Notes under the pieces: model-generated
Told to the model about the DNA's origin: nothing
Database searches by the model: none
Seen by the model: the letters and a program-made list of their open reading frames with translations, nothing else
Shown: in pieces, positions 23,913 through 32,195 of the stretch
Numbering within the stretch: position 1 is the first letter of the stretch
How the letters are laid out: every line of letters begins with the position of its first letter
Position numbers and translations under genes: made by a program
NCBI GenBank assembly: GCA_025350705.1
Contig: JANXXH010000107.1
Location: 1 to 33,665, forward strand
Source of the DNA: Gallionella sp.
GTDB taxonomy: Bacteria > Pseudomonadota > Gammaproteobacteria > Burkholderiales > Gallionellaceae
DNA: 33,665 nucleotides
Reading direction: 5' to 3'

Positions 23913-24376
23913 TGGGATTTCCTCTGCATATGCTGCGGCAATTCCAGGATCGCGGCACGATTGCTCGGTGAAAAAACTTTTTCAGCCGCGTCCTGCCATG
24001 GTAGCCACTGATAGTTCAAATGCTCGCGCGGAGCAAGTTGGATATCAACTCGATGGGGAAGTTGCAAACCGAACACATGCTCGGTATTGTGGGTGATGCC
24101 GGGAGCGTAGCGGTAGCGCCAGTGCGAATAAATCTCGTAGACGTTTTGCGCTTGCCAATCGTTCAGCTTGTATAGGCTGGCATTCGGTCCGACATCCAGG
24201 CCGGTCTCTTCGCACACCTCGCGCAACGCCGTCTCGATCAGCGTTTCCTTGTCATCGCGGCTGCCGGTAACCGATTGCCAATAGCCGGGATGGTCGGCAC
24301 GCTCTATTAACAGCACATCCCAGTCAACGGTGTAGATCACCACCAGCACAGAGACAGGCTGTTTGTAGTTCGTCAT
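23909..24376 (-). CDS. nudB: Dihydroneopterin triphosphate diphosphatase, Nudix family
   Basis: Nudix hydrolase of 155 residues with a complete Nudix box, [20 protein letters not shown] followed by TGL (residues 38–60), preceded by [18 protein letters not shown], characteristic of NudB. It removes pyrophosphate from dihydroneopterin triphosphate in folate synthesis. I start at ATG 24376 ([10 protein letters not shown]); the frame is open for 83 more codons upstream but that part is antisense-like filler overlapping the barstar gene. AGGAGG directly abuts the ATG, which is unusually close. The start lies 11 bases after the barstar stop. Confidence 0.93.
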   Translation of the reverse strand: MTNYKQPVSVLVVIYTVDWDVLLIERADHPGYWQSVTGSRDDKETLIETALREVCEETGLDVGPNASLYKLNDWQAQNVYEIYSHWRYRYAPGITHNTEHVFGLQLPHRVDIQLAPREHLNYQWLPWQDAAEKVFSPSNRAAILELPQHMQRKSQ

Positions 24377-24386
24377 CCTCCTGGCT

Positions 24387-24782
24387 TCAGGAAAAAAATA
24401 TCCAGAATGGCTTTTTTCGCTGCCGCCAATACACCGCCGTGTCGGCCAGAATATCTTGTGCGATTTCCCTATCGTTGGCGGAAAGTCCCAGCGTGTCGCT
24501 GGCGTTGCGCAACAACAGCACATACCCGTTCGCTCGACGCCACGACAGGTCGCACAGCGCGTCGGCCAGCGCATCCCAATTCGCGCCGAACTCGGACGGA
24601 AAGTCGGCGGCGCGCGCCAGGACATCCAGCAGATTCTGCTTCCCTTTGATGCCCTTCAAGTCGGCATCGAACAGTGCAAAACCGGCTGCCTCAACCGCAC
24701 TGCGCAAAGTGTCCACGCTGCATCCCAGCTTATAGCTGCCCGCTGCTTCCGGGTTGCCGAGTTGTTGTACCAACGCAGTCAC
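24387..24782 (-). CDS. Barstar-family RNase inhibitor
   Basis: Protein of 131 residues containing a barstar domain. GIKGKQNLLDVLARAADFP is followed by FGANWDALADALCDLSW, the classic barstar FxxNWDALxDxLxDL motif whose acidic residues insert into the RNase active site. The family inhibits barnase-type guanyl-specific RNases. A GTG at 24782 has GGAAGG seven bases upstream and gives a normal length; an ATG at 24866 would add 28 residues encoded by an extragenic repeat and is less likely. It directly follows a secreted barnase-like RNase gene, so the two form a toxin–immunity pair within the aspS operon. Confidence 0.88.
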   Translation of the reverse strand: MTALVQQLGNPEAAGSYKLGCSVDTLRSAVEAAGFALFDADLKGIKGKQNLLDVLARAADFPSEFGANWDALADALCDLSWRRANGYVLLLRNASDTLGLSANDREIAQDILADTAVYWRQRKKPFWIFFS

Positions 24783-24792
24783 ATCGCGACCT

Positions 24793-24857
24793 TCCGCCGA
24801 CGGAGGAAGGAACGATTGCCCCCTTTCATTCTGAGGGAGGATAGGGGTGGGGGAATT
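24793..24857. repeat. Extragenic repeat between RNase and barstar genes
   Basis: C-runs and G-runs arranged as imperfect hairpins (CCTTCCGCC…GGAGGAAGG, then CCCCCTTTC…GGGGTGGGGG) with adjacent T-tract sequence, resembling a common proteobacterial repeat. It creates an open frame continuous with barstar, which explains an apparent longer N-terminus. Confidence 0.55.
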
Positions 24858-24868
24858 TTTTTGCATGG

Positions 24869-25246
24869 CTACTCCCGAATACTTTTAAAAGTTTGGTAAT
24901 GGTCGCCGGTGTAATAACACTCCGGCAACGGGCCGCAGACGATACGCCGCACTCCGCGATTACTTGCACCGGGCGTGGCAACTGTGTACTCGTGATAGTA
25001 GCCGCGCTCATGTTCAGGCAAGACACGCTCAAAATTGTTAAACACCACGCCGTCGCGCGGAAAGGTGAACGGCCCGCCCTGCTTGATTGCGCGCAAAGTA
25101 TCGCGCGCTTCGACTGGCAATTCGGCAACCGCAATGATCGGCAAGGCTTCCTGTCCGCCTTGAATGGGTGGGGCACTTTGAGATTCCAGTGGCAGCCACA
25201 GCATCGCCGCCAATACGATCCACATCAAACGTAACATGCGCGACAT
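24869..25246 (-). CDS. Secreted barnase-type guanyl-specific ribonuclease
   Basis: Protein of 125 residues with a signal peptide (MSRMLRLMWIVLAAMLWLPL, likely cut after SQSA) and an RNase N1/T1-Sa-like domain. LPVEARDTLRAIKQGGPF and RDGVVFNNFERVLPE precede the catalytic region HEYTV (Glu86), RGVRRIV (Arg100/101) and GDHYQTF (His116), giving the Glu–Arg–His triad of this family. Cys104 and Cys110 could form a disulfide. ATG 25246 has AAGGA at good spacing and is preferred to ATG 25252, which overlaps the aspS stop. The barstar gene follows, so the cell can protect itself from this enzyme. Natural target unknown. Confidence 0.9.
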   Translation of the reverse strand: MSRMLRLMWIVLAAMLWLPLESQSAPPIQGGQEALPIIAVAELPVEARDTLRAIKQGGPFTFPRDGVVFNNFERVLPEHERGYYHEYTVATPGASNRGVRRIVCGPLPECYYTGDHYQTFKSIRE

Positions 25247-25248
25247 GA

Positions 25249-27051
25249 TCATTCCTTAATGACTTCAGCGGTGGTTGTCACTTGCTGCCGCAGACGGATA
25301 TGCAGGTCGCGCAACTGCCGCTCATCCACCGGGCTCGGGGCCTGGGTCAACAGACATTGCGCGCGCTGGGTCTTGGGGAAGGCGATCACGTCTCGGATGG
25401 ATTCCGAGCCGGTCATCATCGTGACGATGCGGTCCAACCCGAACGCCAGCCCGCCGTGCGGCGGCGCGCCGTATTGCAATGCATCCAGCAGGAAGCCGAA
25501 CTTGAGCTGCGCTTCTTCCGCGCCGATATTGAGCGCGCGGAACACCTGTGATTGCACCTTCTCCTGATGGATACGCACCGAACCGCCGCCGATCTCGGAA
25601 CCGTTCAACGCGAGATCGTAAGCCTTGGCCAGACACTTGCCCGGATCGCTTTGCAGCATGGCAAGATGTTCGTCCTTGGGCGCGGTGAACGGATGGTGGC
25701 AGGCGTTCCAGCGCTTGGCTTCCTCGTCGTATTCGAACATCGGGAAGTCCACCACCCACAACGGCTCCCATGCCTTGCCGTTGGTATAACCCTTGTCGTG
25801 GCCGATCTTGCTGCGCAATGCGCCGAGTGCGCCGTTGACGATCTTTTCCTTGTCTGCGCCGAAGAAAATGATGTCTCCGTTCTGTGCGCCTGTCCGGGCA
25901 ATGATGGTCTTCAGTGCGGCCTCGTGCAGGTTCTTCACGATGGGCGACTGCAGGCCGGTCTCGTTGAGTTGCGTGATGTCGTTGACCTTGATGTAGGCCA
26001 GTCCCTTCGCGCCGTAGATGCCGACAAACCTGGTGTACTCGTCGATCTCGCCGCGCGAGAACGCGCCGCCTTTCGGCACGCGCAACGCCGCGACGCGGCC
26101 GTTTTCCGAATTGGCCACGCCGGCGAACACCTTGAACGCGACATCCTTCACCGCGTCGGTGACCTCGGTCAATTCCAGCGTCACGCGCAGGTCGGGCTTG
26201 TCCGAACCGTACCGCCTCATCGCCTCGGCATGGGTCATGCGCGGAAACGGGTTGGGCAGTTCCACTCCCAACGTTTCCTGGAACACCTCGCGGATCATCT
26301 CTTCCATCAGCGCGGTGATCTGCGTCTCGTTCAGGAACGAAGTCTCGATATCCACCTGGGTGAATTCCGGCTGGCGGTCGGCGCGCAGGTCTTCGTCGCG
26401 AAAGCATTTGGTGATCTGATAGTAGCGGTCGAAACCCGCCACCATCAGCAACTGCTTGAACAACTGCGGCGATTGCGGCAACGCGAAGAATTCGCCCGGA
26501 TGCACGCGTGACGGCACCAGATAGTCGCGCGCGCCTTCCGGCGTGGACTTGGTCAGCATGGGCGTTTCGATGTCGATAAAACCGCGGCTGTCGAGGAAGC
26601 GGCGGAACGCCATCGCCACCTTGTAGCGCAGCATCATGTTCTTTTGCATCTGCGGACGGCGCAGATCGATCACGCGGTGAGTCAGGCGCACCGTCTCGGA
26701 AAGGTTCTCGTCGTCGAGCTGGAACGGCGGGGTCAGCGCGGTGTTCAGCACCTCGATCTCATGGCACAGGATCTCGATCTCGCCGCTGGTGATATTGGCG
26801 TTGGTCGTACCTGCCGGACGGTGACGCACCTTGCCGGTGATGCGCAGCACGAACTCGCTGCGCACCGATTCGGCGATCTTGAACATCCCGGCGCGATCCG
26901 GATCGCAGACGATCTGCGCCAGACCCTCACGGTCGCGCAAATCGATGAAGATCACCCCGCCGTGGTCGCGGCGGCGATGCGCCCAGCCGCATAGGCTGAC
27001 GGTCTGGTCGAGTTGGTCGGTGTTGAGCAGTCCGCAATAATGAGTTCGCAT
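25249..27051 (-). CDS. aspS: Aspartyl-tRNA synthetase
   Basis: Class II synthetase of 600 residues, the usual bacterial size. It has an N-terminal OB-fold anticodon-binding domain ([24 protein letters not shown]), motif 1 region [25 protein letters not shown], motif 2 [18 protein letters not shown], the bacterial GAD insertion domain in the middle, and motif 3 [13 protein letters not shown] near residue 535. It charges tRNA-Asp. Whether it also accepts tRNA-Asn (non-discriminating form) cannot be settled here. It is in an operon after DUF502, 53 bases downstream. Confidence 0.98.
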   Translation of the reverse strand: MRTHYCGLLNTDQLDQTVSLCGWAHRRRDHGGVIFIDLRDREGLAQIVCDPDRAGMFKIAESVRSEFVLRITGKVRHRPAGTTNANITSGEIEILCHEIEVLNTALTPPFQLDDENLSETVRLTHRVIDLRRPQMQKNMMLRYKVAMAFRRFLDSRGFIDIETPMLTKSTPEGARDYLVPSRVHPGEFFALPQSPQLFKQLLMVAGFDRYYQITKCFRDEDLRADRQPEFTQVDIETSFLNETQITALMEEMIREVFQETLGVELPNPFPRMTHAEAMRRYGSDKPDLRVTLELTEVTDAVKDVAFKVFAGVANSENGRVAALRVPKGGAFSRGEIDEYTRFVGIYGAKGLAYIKVNDITQLNETGLQSPIVKNLHEAALKTIIARTGAQNGDIIFFGADKEKIVNGALGALRSKIGHDKGYTNGKAWEPLWVVDFPMFEYDEEAKRWNACHHPFTAPKDEHLAMLQSDPGKCLAKAYDLALNGSEIGGGSVRIHQEKVQSQVFRALNIGAEEAQLKFGFLLDALQYGAPPHGGLAFGLDRIVTMMTGSESIRDVIAFPKTQRAQCLLTQAPSPVDERQLRDLHIRLRQQVTTTAEVIKE

Positions 27052-27104
27052 GATTCGATTTCTGAAGGTTCGGTTTCTAAATAATTAAAGACAAAGCAGC
27101 CTGA

Positions 27105-27725
27105 TTAAGGATTGGGGGGGTGTGCGCGATGCTTGCCAACCTCCTGGTCAGCCGCCACGCCCATTGAGACGATCGAGCGCAAAGCCTCATCCACCGACAT
27201 ATCAAGCTCAATGGTATCGGCTTTGCGCACGAAAAAATAAAAACCGTTCACCGGACTTGGCGTGGTGGGGATGAACACCGCGACATATTCTTCGGCGAAC
27301 TGGTCAGTCACCTCGCCGGGCACGCTGGTCTGGAACGCCAGCGACCATGCCTCGGAATGCGGGTAGCGCACCAGCAACACCTTGCGAAAAGAATTTCCGT
27401 TGCCCGACAGCAAAGTATCGCTGACCTGCTTCACGCCCTTGTAGATGCTGTTCACGAAAGGTATGTGCTGCAACACCGCTTCCCATAAAATCAACAACTG
27501 CTGACCCAGCACATTGCGCACCAACACGCCGGTCAGGCCAACGATGAGCAGCGTCAGGATGATGCCCCAGCCGGGAATGTGTATGCCCAACAGCCTGTCG
27601 GGATGCCAGGCTTCCGGCAGCAGCAGCAAAGTCTGATCCATCGTGCCTATGGTCAGACTTAACACCCACAAGGTGATGCCGAACGGAACCCAGACCAACA
27701 GGCCGGTAATGAAATATTTTTTCAT
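27105..27725 (-). CDS. DUF502 family membrane protein
   Basis: Protein of 206 residues with two N-terminal membrane helices (about 4–28 and 52–75) and a soluble C-terminal domain. The family signatures TGLLVWVPFGITLWVL, PFVNSIYKGVKQVSDTLL and VAVFIPTTPSPVNGFYFFV are intact. Function is not known. It sits three bases after fmdB and 53 before aspS, a gene order conserved in betaproteobacteria, so it is co-transcribed with them. Confidence 0.93.
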   Translation of the reverse strand: MKKYFITGLLVWVPFGITLWVLSLTIGTMDQTLLLLPEAWHPDRLLGIHIPGWGIILTLLIVGLTGVLVRNVLGQQLLILWEAVLQHIPFVNSIYKGVKQVSDTLLSGNGNSFRKVLLVRYPHSEAWSLAFQTSVPGEVTDQFAEEYVAVFIPTTPSPVNGFYFFVRKADTIELDMSVDEALRSIVSMGVAADQEVGKHRAHPPNP

Positions 27726-27728
27726 GCT

Positions 27729-28031
27729 TTAAGCAGTGCCACTTGCCACAGGAGTAGACGCGGTACTGGCGGCAGGCGCAGGAGAAGGAGTTGGAACCGC
27801 GCCAGGTTTGGTTTCTGGCTTGACTTCCTTGGCATCCGGCTTCTTGCTCCCGTTCTTGAAATCGGTAACGTAATAACCGCTGCCCTTCAACTGAAAACCG
27901 GCTGCGGTCAATTGCTTGGCAAAGGTCTCCTTGCCGCATTCAGGGCAAGTGCTGAGAGGCGCATCGCTCATTTTCTGCATCACGTCTTTCTGGCAATCGC
28001 AACTGCTGCAGCGATAAGCATAAATAGGCAT
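27729..28031 (-). CDS. FmdB-family zinc-ribbon protein
   Basis: Protein of 100 residues: a zinc ribbon with CSSC…CPEC (MPIYAYRCSSC at the start, STCPECG at about 32–38), then GFQLKGSGYYVTDFKN and a low-complexity Pro/Ala/Thr/Ser tail. The family may be regulatory but is functionally undefined. ATG 28031 has AGGA seven bases upstream and the conserved MPIYxYRC start; the open frame extends 55 codons further upstream but lacks family similarity. It is the first gene of the fmdB–nadA operon. Confidence 0.92.
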   Translation of the reverse strand: MPIYAYRCSSCDCQKDVMQKMSDAPLSTCPECGKETFAKQLTAAGFQLKGSGYYVTDFKNGSKKPDAKEVKPETKPGAVPTPSPAPAASTASTPVASGTA

Positions 28032-28065
28032 CGAATATTCCTGCTGGATAATTTCAAAGGCGGGC

Positions 28066-28071
28066 ATTATA
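28066..28071 (-). promoter_or_regulatory. Sigma-70 -10 element of the fmdB–nadA operon
   Basis: A perfect TATAAT on the minus strand, 34 bases upstream of the fmdB ATG, in the divergent region shared with the diheme–FGE gene. No good -35 hexamer is seen at 16–18 bases, so an activator or extended contact may be needed. Confidence 0.5.
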
Positions 28072-28186
28072 CCTGAGCAAAGCCCGTCAGCGCAGCTAAA
28101 GGCGAGCCACGGTATGGATGCTTGAATCGCAACCCGTATCATGGGAAAATGCGCCTCCTGTTTAACCTCATTTATGGTCTCGTCTG

Positions 28187-29236
28187 ATGCCGTCATTACA
28201 CCGCAACTTTCTAATTCTGTTTTTATCTTTGCTTGGATTCAGCACAAGTGCGGCTGCCATTGGCAAGGTGGGCTTGGCCGGTTACCAGCACGACATCCAG
28301 GCAACGCAGTCCTGCGAAGCGTGCCACGAAAAAAACCGAGTGGATGCCTTTAACGCCAGCAAGGCCAACGACTGCAAGGAATGCCACTCGTCCGACGACA
28401 GCGACCCGGTCGTGCGTGTCGACGAAAAGAAATTCATCGATCCTTACGCCAACAAGCTGAAAATCGAGCCCCCGCCCGAGGCCACTACCGGAATGAGTGT
28501 GCCGATGTATTACAACGAGACCCGTATCGGCAAAGAGCCGCACCAGATGGTGTTGATCCCGGCGGGAAAATTCCTGCGCGGCTCGAATAACCGTCTGCCC
28601 GATGAAGGCCCGCAATATACCGCCGAAACCAAGGCGTACTGGATAGACAAATACGAGGTCACCAACCTGCAATACAAACAGTTCATCGATGCCACCAACC
28701 GCAAGTCGCCCTCCCATTTCCGCAACCGCACATACCCGGAAGGCAAGGTGGATCATCCCGTGGTATTTGTGTCATGGTACGATGCCCATGACTATTGCCA
28801 ATGGGCCGGCAAGCGCTTGCCTACCGACATCGAATGGGAAAAAGCGGCGCGCGGAACTGCCGACGACAGGGATTTCCCGTGGGGCGACACGTTCGATGTG
28901 ACCAAGCTCAATTCTCCGGTACGCTGGAAATCCCTCAACATCGAGGGGGATACTACTCCGGCAGGTTCATTTGAAGGTGGCAAGAGCCCGTATGGCTTGT
29001 ATGACATGTCCGGAAACGTCTGGGAATGGACAGATTCCTGGTACACCCAATATCCTGGCAATACCTGGCCGAGCGAAAATTATGGCGAGATGTACAAGGT
29101 GTTAAAAGGCGGCTCGTGGTGGGATTGTTCGTATTACCAGTGCGGCGTGTCGGCACCGGTATTCAACCGCAGCTATTTCAAGCAAAGTGTAAAAAATTCC
29201 AGTTTCGGTTTCCGGTGCGCTAAAGATGAAAAATAA
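28187..29236 (+). CDS. Diheme cytochrome c–FGE-sulfatase (SUMF1) domain fusion protein
   Basis: Exported protein of 349 residues. A signal peptide (about 1–24) precedes a short region with two c-type heme motifs, CEACH (43–47) and CKECH (63–67). From about 115 to the end runs a complete formylglycine-generating-enzyme-like domain: MVLIPAGKFLRGS, YWIDKYEVTNLQYKQF, WAGKRLPTDIEWEKAARG, PWGDTF, YDMSGNVWEWTDSW and GFRCAKD. Cys314 and Cys319 (CSYYQC) fall where authentic FGEs have their copper-binding cysteine pair. The combination suggests an extracytoplasmic redox enzyme; the substrate is unknown. It is the first gene of three FGE-domain genes and overlaps the next by 11 bases. Confidence 0.88.
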   Translation: MPSLHRNFLILFLSLLGFSTSAAAIGKVGLAGYQHDIQATQSCEACHEKNRVDAFNASKANDCKECHSSDDSDPVVRVDEKKFIDPYANKLKIEPPPEATTGMSVPMYYNETRIGKEPHQMVLIPAGKFLRGSNNRLPDEGPQYTAETKAYWIDKYEVTNLQYKQFIDATNRKSPSHFRNRTYPEGKVDHPVVFVSWYDAHDYCQWAGKRLPTDIEWEKAARGTADDRDFPWGDTFDVTKLNSPVRWKSLNIEGDTTPAGSFEGGKSPYGLYDMSGNVWEWTDSWYTQYPGNTWPSENYGEMYKVLKGGSWWDCSYYQCGVSAPVFNRSYFKQSVKNSSFGFRCAKDEK

Positions 29237-30260
29237 ATATTTGTTGGCCAGTGTTTTTTGCTTCACGTTAGCAGCTTGCGCGACCCATTCCCCGCAAGGC
29301 CAGGTAACTGACCAAGCAACTGGCAAGTCCGCTACGGCTGATAAACCCCAGGATGAAGGCACCGCCAAATCTGTGGAATACAGCATGGTGCTGATACCGG
29401 CGGGCGAATTCACAATGGGCAGCAACAAGGAAGAAAATGCCGCGATGTGGCGCGAAGCCAATGCGCTCAACCCTTACGGGTTCAAGGATAAGCTGTATGT
29501 CGATGAACACCCGGCGCACAAGGTCAATCTTCCTGCTTACTATATAGACAAATACGAAGTCACCAATGAACAGTATCTCGAGTTCGCCATGGTGACCGAT
29601 CATAGTGTTCCAAGCACATGGGTAAACAACGGGTATGGTTTGAATAATGAACTGCTTGCTTCTTTTCCGCTGAATCATTTGCAACAACTCGCGACAGACA
29701 AATTCAAGCTGGACATGGATGTATCCAAGATGACCCAAGAAGAAATTCTGGCCGAGCTGGATAAAGTCCAGCATGCTCGAAATACATTACCCATAGTGAC
29801 AGTGACCTGGCCCGATGCCGACGCATATTGCCATTGGGCAGGCAAACGTTTGCCGACCGAAGCGGAATGGGAAAAAGCGGCGCGCGGCCCCCAGGGATTC
29901 GAATATCCATGGGGCAATAACTGGGATCCGAAAATGATCAACACCATGTCTGAAAATCCAGACGCTCCCTATTCAGCCGTGGGATCCTATCCCGGCGACA
30001 AGTCCGGCTATGGCGTTTACGATATGGCAGCCAACGTAACGGAATGGGTTGCGGATTGGTATGACGCTTATCCCGGTGCGACCGACACCGAAGACAATAA
30101 ATATTATGGAAAAAAACAGCGCGTGGTACGCGGCGGGATGACGAGCTCCGGCCATTACGATTCACTCAGCATGGTGTTCCGCGCCGCCAAGCGCACCCAT
30201 TTGAAACCCTATTCATCATTGATAGACGTGGGATTCAGATGTGCTAAAGATGCCAAGTAA
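29226..30260 (+). CDS. FGE-sulfatase (SUMF1) domain lipoprotein
   Basis: Protein of 344 residues with a lipoprotein signal peptide (MKNKYLLASVFCFTLAAC, lipobox LAAC with Cys18). The FGE-like domain starts at SMVLIPAGEFTMGS and includes YIDKYEVTNEQYLEFA, DADAYCHWAGKRLPTEAEWE, YPWGNNWDP, YDMAANVTEWVADWYDAY, RGGMTSSGHYD and GFRCAKDAK. An insert of about 60 residues (near 120–185) rich in charged and leucine residues is shared with the next gene. The cysteine pair of active FGE is absent (SSGHYDS instead), so formylglycine formation is unlikely; a binding or structural role, or other chemistry, is more plausible. Confidence 0.88.
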   Translation: MKNKYLLASVFCFTLAACATHSPQGQVTDQATGKSATADKPQDEGTAKSVEYSMVLIPAGEFTMGSNKEENAAMWREANALNPYGFKDKLYVDEHPAHKVNLPAYYIDKYEVTNEQYLEFAMVTDHSVPSTWVNNGYGLNNELLASFPLNHLQQLATDKFKLDMDVSKMTQEEILAELDKVQHARNTLPIVTVTWPDADAYCHWAGKRLPTEAEWEKAARGPQGFEYPWGNNWDPKMINTMSENPDAPYSAVGSYPGDKSGYGVYDMAANVTEWVADWYDAYPGATDTEDNKYYGKKQRVVRGGMTSSGHYDSLSMVFRAAKRTHLKPYSSLIDVGFRCAKDAK

Positions 30261-31248
30261 GCGCTTATTGGCTGGTATTTTTTGTTTTGCATTGACGAGC
30301 GGCATCGCCTGTTCCGCAGAAAACAAAATCCCAGCCAAAAACATCGATCGCAACAAGGCGAAAACCCCGGCGGACATGCTACTGATCCCGGCGGGTGAGT
30401 TCACCATGGGCAGTGACAAGGTTGAAGACAACGCCATGTGGCGCGAAGGCAATGCGCTCAATCCTTACGGGTTCAGTGACAAGCTGTACGTCGACGAACA
30501 CCCGGCGCACAAAGTCACCCTCCGCGCTTTCATGATGGACAAATATGAAGTAACCAACGCCCAATATCTCGATTTCACGAATACGTCCCGGCACAATCCG
30601 CCTGTTGCGTGGGTGCAGAATGGTTACAACTTAACCAACAAATTTTTGGCTTCTTTGCCACTGGTATATTTGCAACAAGTCGCATCCGAGCGATTCAAGC
30701 TGGACATGGCTGTAAACACCATGACTCAAAAAGCGCTACTTGCCGAGCTGGTCAAAATTCAAACCGAGCGCAGCAAACTCCCTATAACAACCGTGACCTG
30801 GGCCGATGCCGACGCTTACTGCCGATGGGCCGGCAAACGCTTGCCGACCGAAGCGGAATGGGAAAAAGCAGCGCGCGGCCCCGAAAGTTTCGAATATCCG
30901 TGGGGCAACGAATGGGACCCCAAAAAAATAAACACCATGTCTGAAAATCCGGAGTCGCCCTACTCGGCAGGAGGATCTTTTCCCGGCGACAAATCGGTCT
31001 ACGGCGTTTATGACATGGCAGCCAACGTCTCCGAGTGGGTTGCTGATTGGTATGACGCCTACCCCGGCGCACCTCCATCCGACAACAAGTACTTCGGCAA
31101 AACCCAGCGCGTGACCCGTGGCGGAATAACAAGCTCCGGTCATTACGATGCGCTCAGCCTGATGTTCCGCTCCGCCAAACGCGCCCACCTCCCCCCGGAC
31201 AGCGCATTGATAGACTTGGGGTTCAGATGCGCCAAGGATGTTCAATAA
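30250..31248 (+). CDS. FGE-sulfatase (SUMF1) domain exported protein, paralogue of the preceding gene
   Basis: Protein of about 332 residues, strongly similar throughout to the preceding product: shared MWREGNALNPYGFSDKLYVD, the same long insert, WAGKRLPTEAEWEKAARGPE, INTMSENPESPYSAGGSFPG and GFRCAKD. It has a signal peptide (MPSKRLLAGIFCFALTSGIA) with a Cys nearby that may or may not be a lipobox. As in its neighbour, the FGE cysteine pair is missing. The gene overlaps the preceding stop; GTG 30241 is an alternative start. Evident tandem duplication, probably one transcript of three genes. Confidence 0.87.
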   Translation: MPSKRLLAGIFCFALTSGIACSAENKIPAKNIDRNKAKTPADMLLIPAGEFTMGSDKVEDNAMWREGNALNPYGFSDKLYVDEHPAHKVTLRAFMMDKYEVTNAQYLDFTNTSRHNPPVAWVQNGYNLTNKFLASLPLVYLQQVASERFKLDMAVNTMTQKALLAELVKIQTERSKLPITTVTWADADAYCRWAGKRLPTEAEWEKAARGPESFEYPWGNEWDPKKINTMSENPESPYSAGGSFPGDKSVYGVYDMAANVSEWVADWYDAYPGAPPSDNKYFGKTQRVTRGGITSSGHYDALSLMFRSAKRAHLPPDSALIDLGFRCAKDVQ

Positions 31249-31637
31249 ATCCTGCAAGCATGCCGGATGTTGGTTTTGAATAATTACGAATACGCCGCCG
31301 ATGCTCTACAAGCGCCATAGTTACCACGGTAACTATGGCGCGCGAGACCCGGTGAAGTGGCCGCTACGCGGCTATACCGCAACGAACGGCGGACCGACGT
31401 TCGCGATAGCCATACTTTCGACGACCCCAGTATCCCATGAACACTTGGCCGGTGAATATCCAAATGGCCAATCTTTGCACACTTGCGAGAGCGCCAACGA
31501 CGTGCAACGGAAGGCAGTTGGACGCGATTGCTGCGTTCATGGCGAAGCTCTAGCATAATGTCCGTTAAAAGCACCATAGCAAATCCGGCCGATGAGCTGC
31601 CCGGTTCTTCGTTTTCTTTTTGCGCGGGGTATTCCAA
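31249..31637. other. 389-base non-coding stretch
   Basis: No convincing gene on either strand. It holds a 30-base palindrome (listed separately), a small GCCGC/GCGGC hairpin near 31360 and a weak promoter-like TTGCTG–N17–TAGCAT near 31520–31556 upstream of the cytochrome b561 frame. The 168-codon minus-strand frame here shows no recognisable protein features. Confidence 0.5.
31312..31341. repeat. 30-bp perfect palindrome
   Basis: GCGCCATAGTTACC and its exact reverse complement, separated by AC. It lies 63 bases after the last FGE-domain gene. There is no T-tract, so it is a poor intrinsic terminator; an operator or a recombination/repeat element are alternatives. Confidence 0.85.
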
Positions 31638-32195
31638 TTGAAGATAAAGAACAGCGGGACGTCTTGAGGAGCACTGGCGAAGTTTTTCCACTGGATCATC
31701 GCCGCGCTGATTTTTACGCAGTTCGCGCTCGGCTGGATCGCGGCGAGCTGGCATCTTTCGCCGACAAAACTCAACCTCTTCGTCTGGCATAAATCAACCG
31801 GCCTGTTGATCCTGGCGCTGGTTCTGCTGAGGCTGTTGTGGCGGATGGTGAACCCGACGCCTGCACTCCCTGAGGATACACCCGCCTGGGAGCGCGCTGC
31901 GGCGCGCGCGAGCCATACGCTGCTCTATGTTCTGATGATCGCGATGCCGCTGGTCGGCTGGGTCATCAATTCCGCTGCAAACATTCCATTCAGCATTTTC
32001 TGGTTGATCCCGCTGCCATCTGTGGTCGCGCCCGACAAGCACGTCGCCGAACTGGCGGCGCTGGTTCATCTCTCGCTGTTCATCCTGCTCGCCTCAGTAC
32101 TTGTCGTGCATGTGGCCGCCGCGCTGCGGCATCACTTCGTCAAGAAGAACGATTTGCTTGTCCGGATGTTGCCCACTTTGAGAAAACAAAAATGA
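31638..32195 (+). pseudogene. Cytochrome b561 family gene interrupted by an in-frame TGA near the N-terminus
   Basis: From 31668 to 32195 the frame encodes 175 residues of a four-helix prokaryotic cytochrome b561: GALAKFFHWIIAALIFTQF, LFVWHKSTGLLILALVLLR, a third helix LLYVLMIAMPLVGWVI and LVHLSLFILLASVLVVHVAA, including the heme-ligand-type histidines. Family members begin with a short leader ending in RYG just before this; here that position reads TCT-TGA-GGA, with the stop at 31665–31667 and plausible leader codons (LKIKNSGTS) upstream. No ATG or GTG follows before helix 1; the next usable start (TTG 31806) would lose helix 1 and its histidine. It is either a nonsense mutation, a sequence error or an atypical start. 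It overlaps the YceI gene (ATGA). Confidence 0.75.

Noticed and set aside
24376-24625. 83-codon N-terminal extension of nudB
   Set aside because: Overlaps the barstar gene in another frame and lacks Nudix family similarity; ATG 24376 gives the family length.
25322-26407. 361-codon open frame antisense-phase within aspS
   Set aside because: Same strand as aspS but another frame; composition is Arg/Gly-rich out-of-frame translation of a high-GC conserved gene.
25552-26511. 319-codon plus-strand frame opposite aspS
   Set aside because: Shadow of the conserved aspS coding sequence with no family features or ribosome-binding site.
28032-28196. 55-codon N-terminal extension of the FmdB protein
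   Set aside because: Contains the operon promoter region; the conserved MPIYAYRC start has its own ribosome-binding site.
31284-31790. 168-codon minus-strand frame across the palindrome and the cytochrome b561 5' region
   Set aside because: No domain or plausible translation signal; overlaps conserved b561 coding sequence on the other strand.
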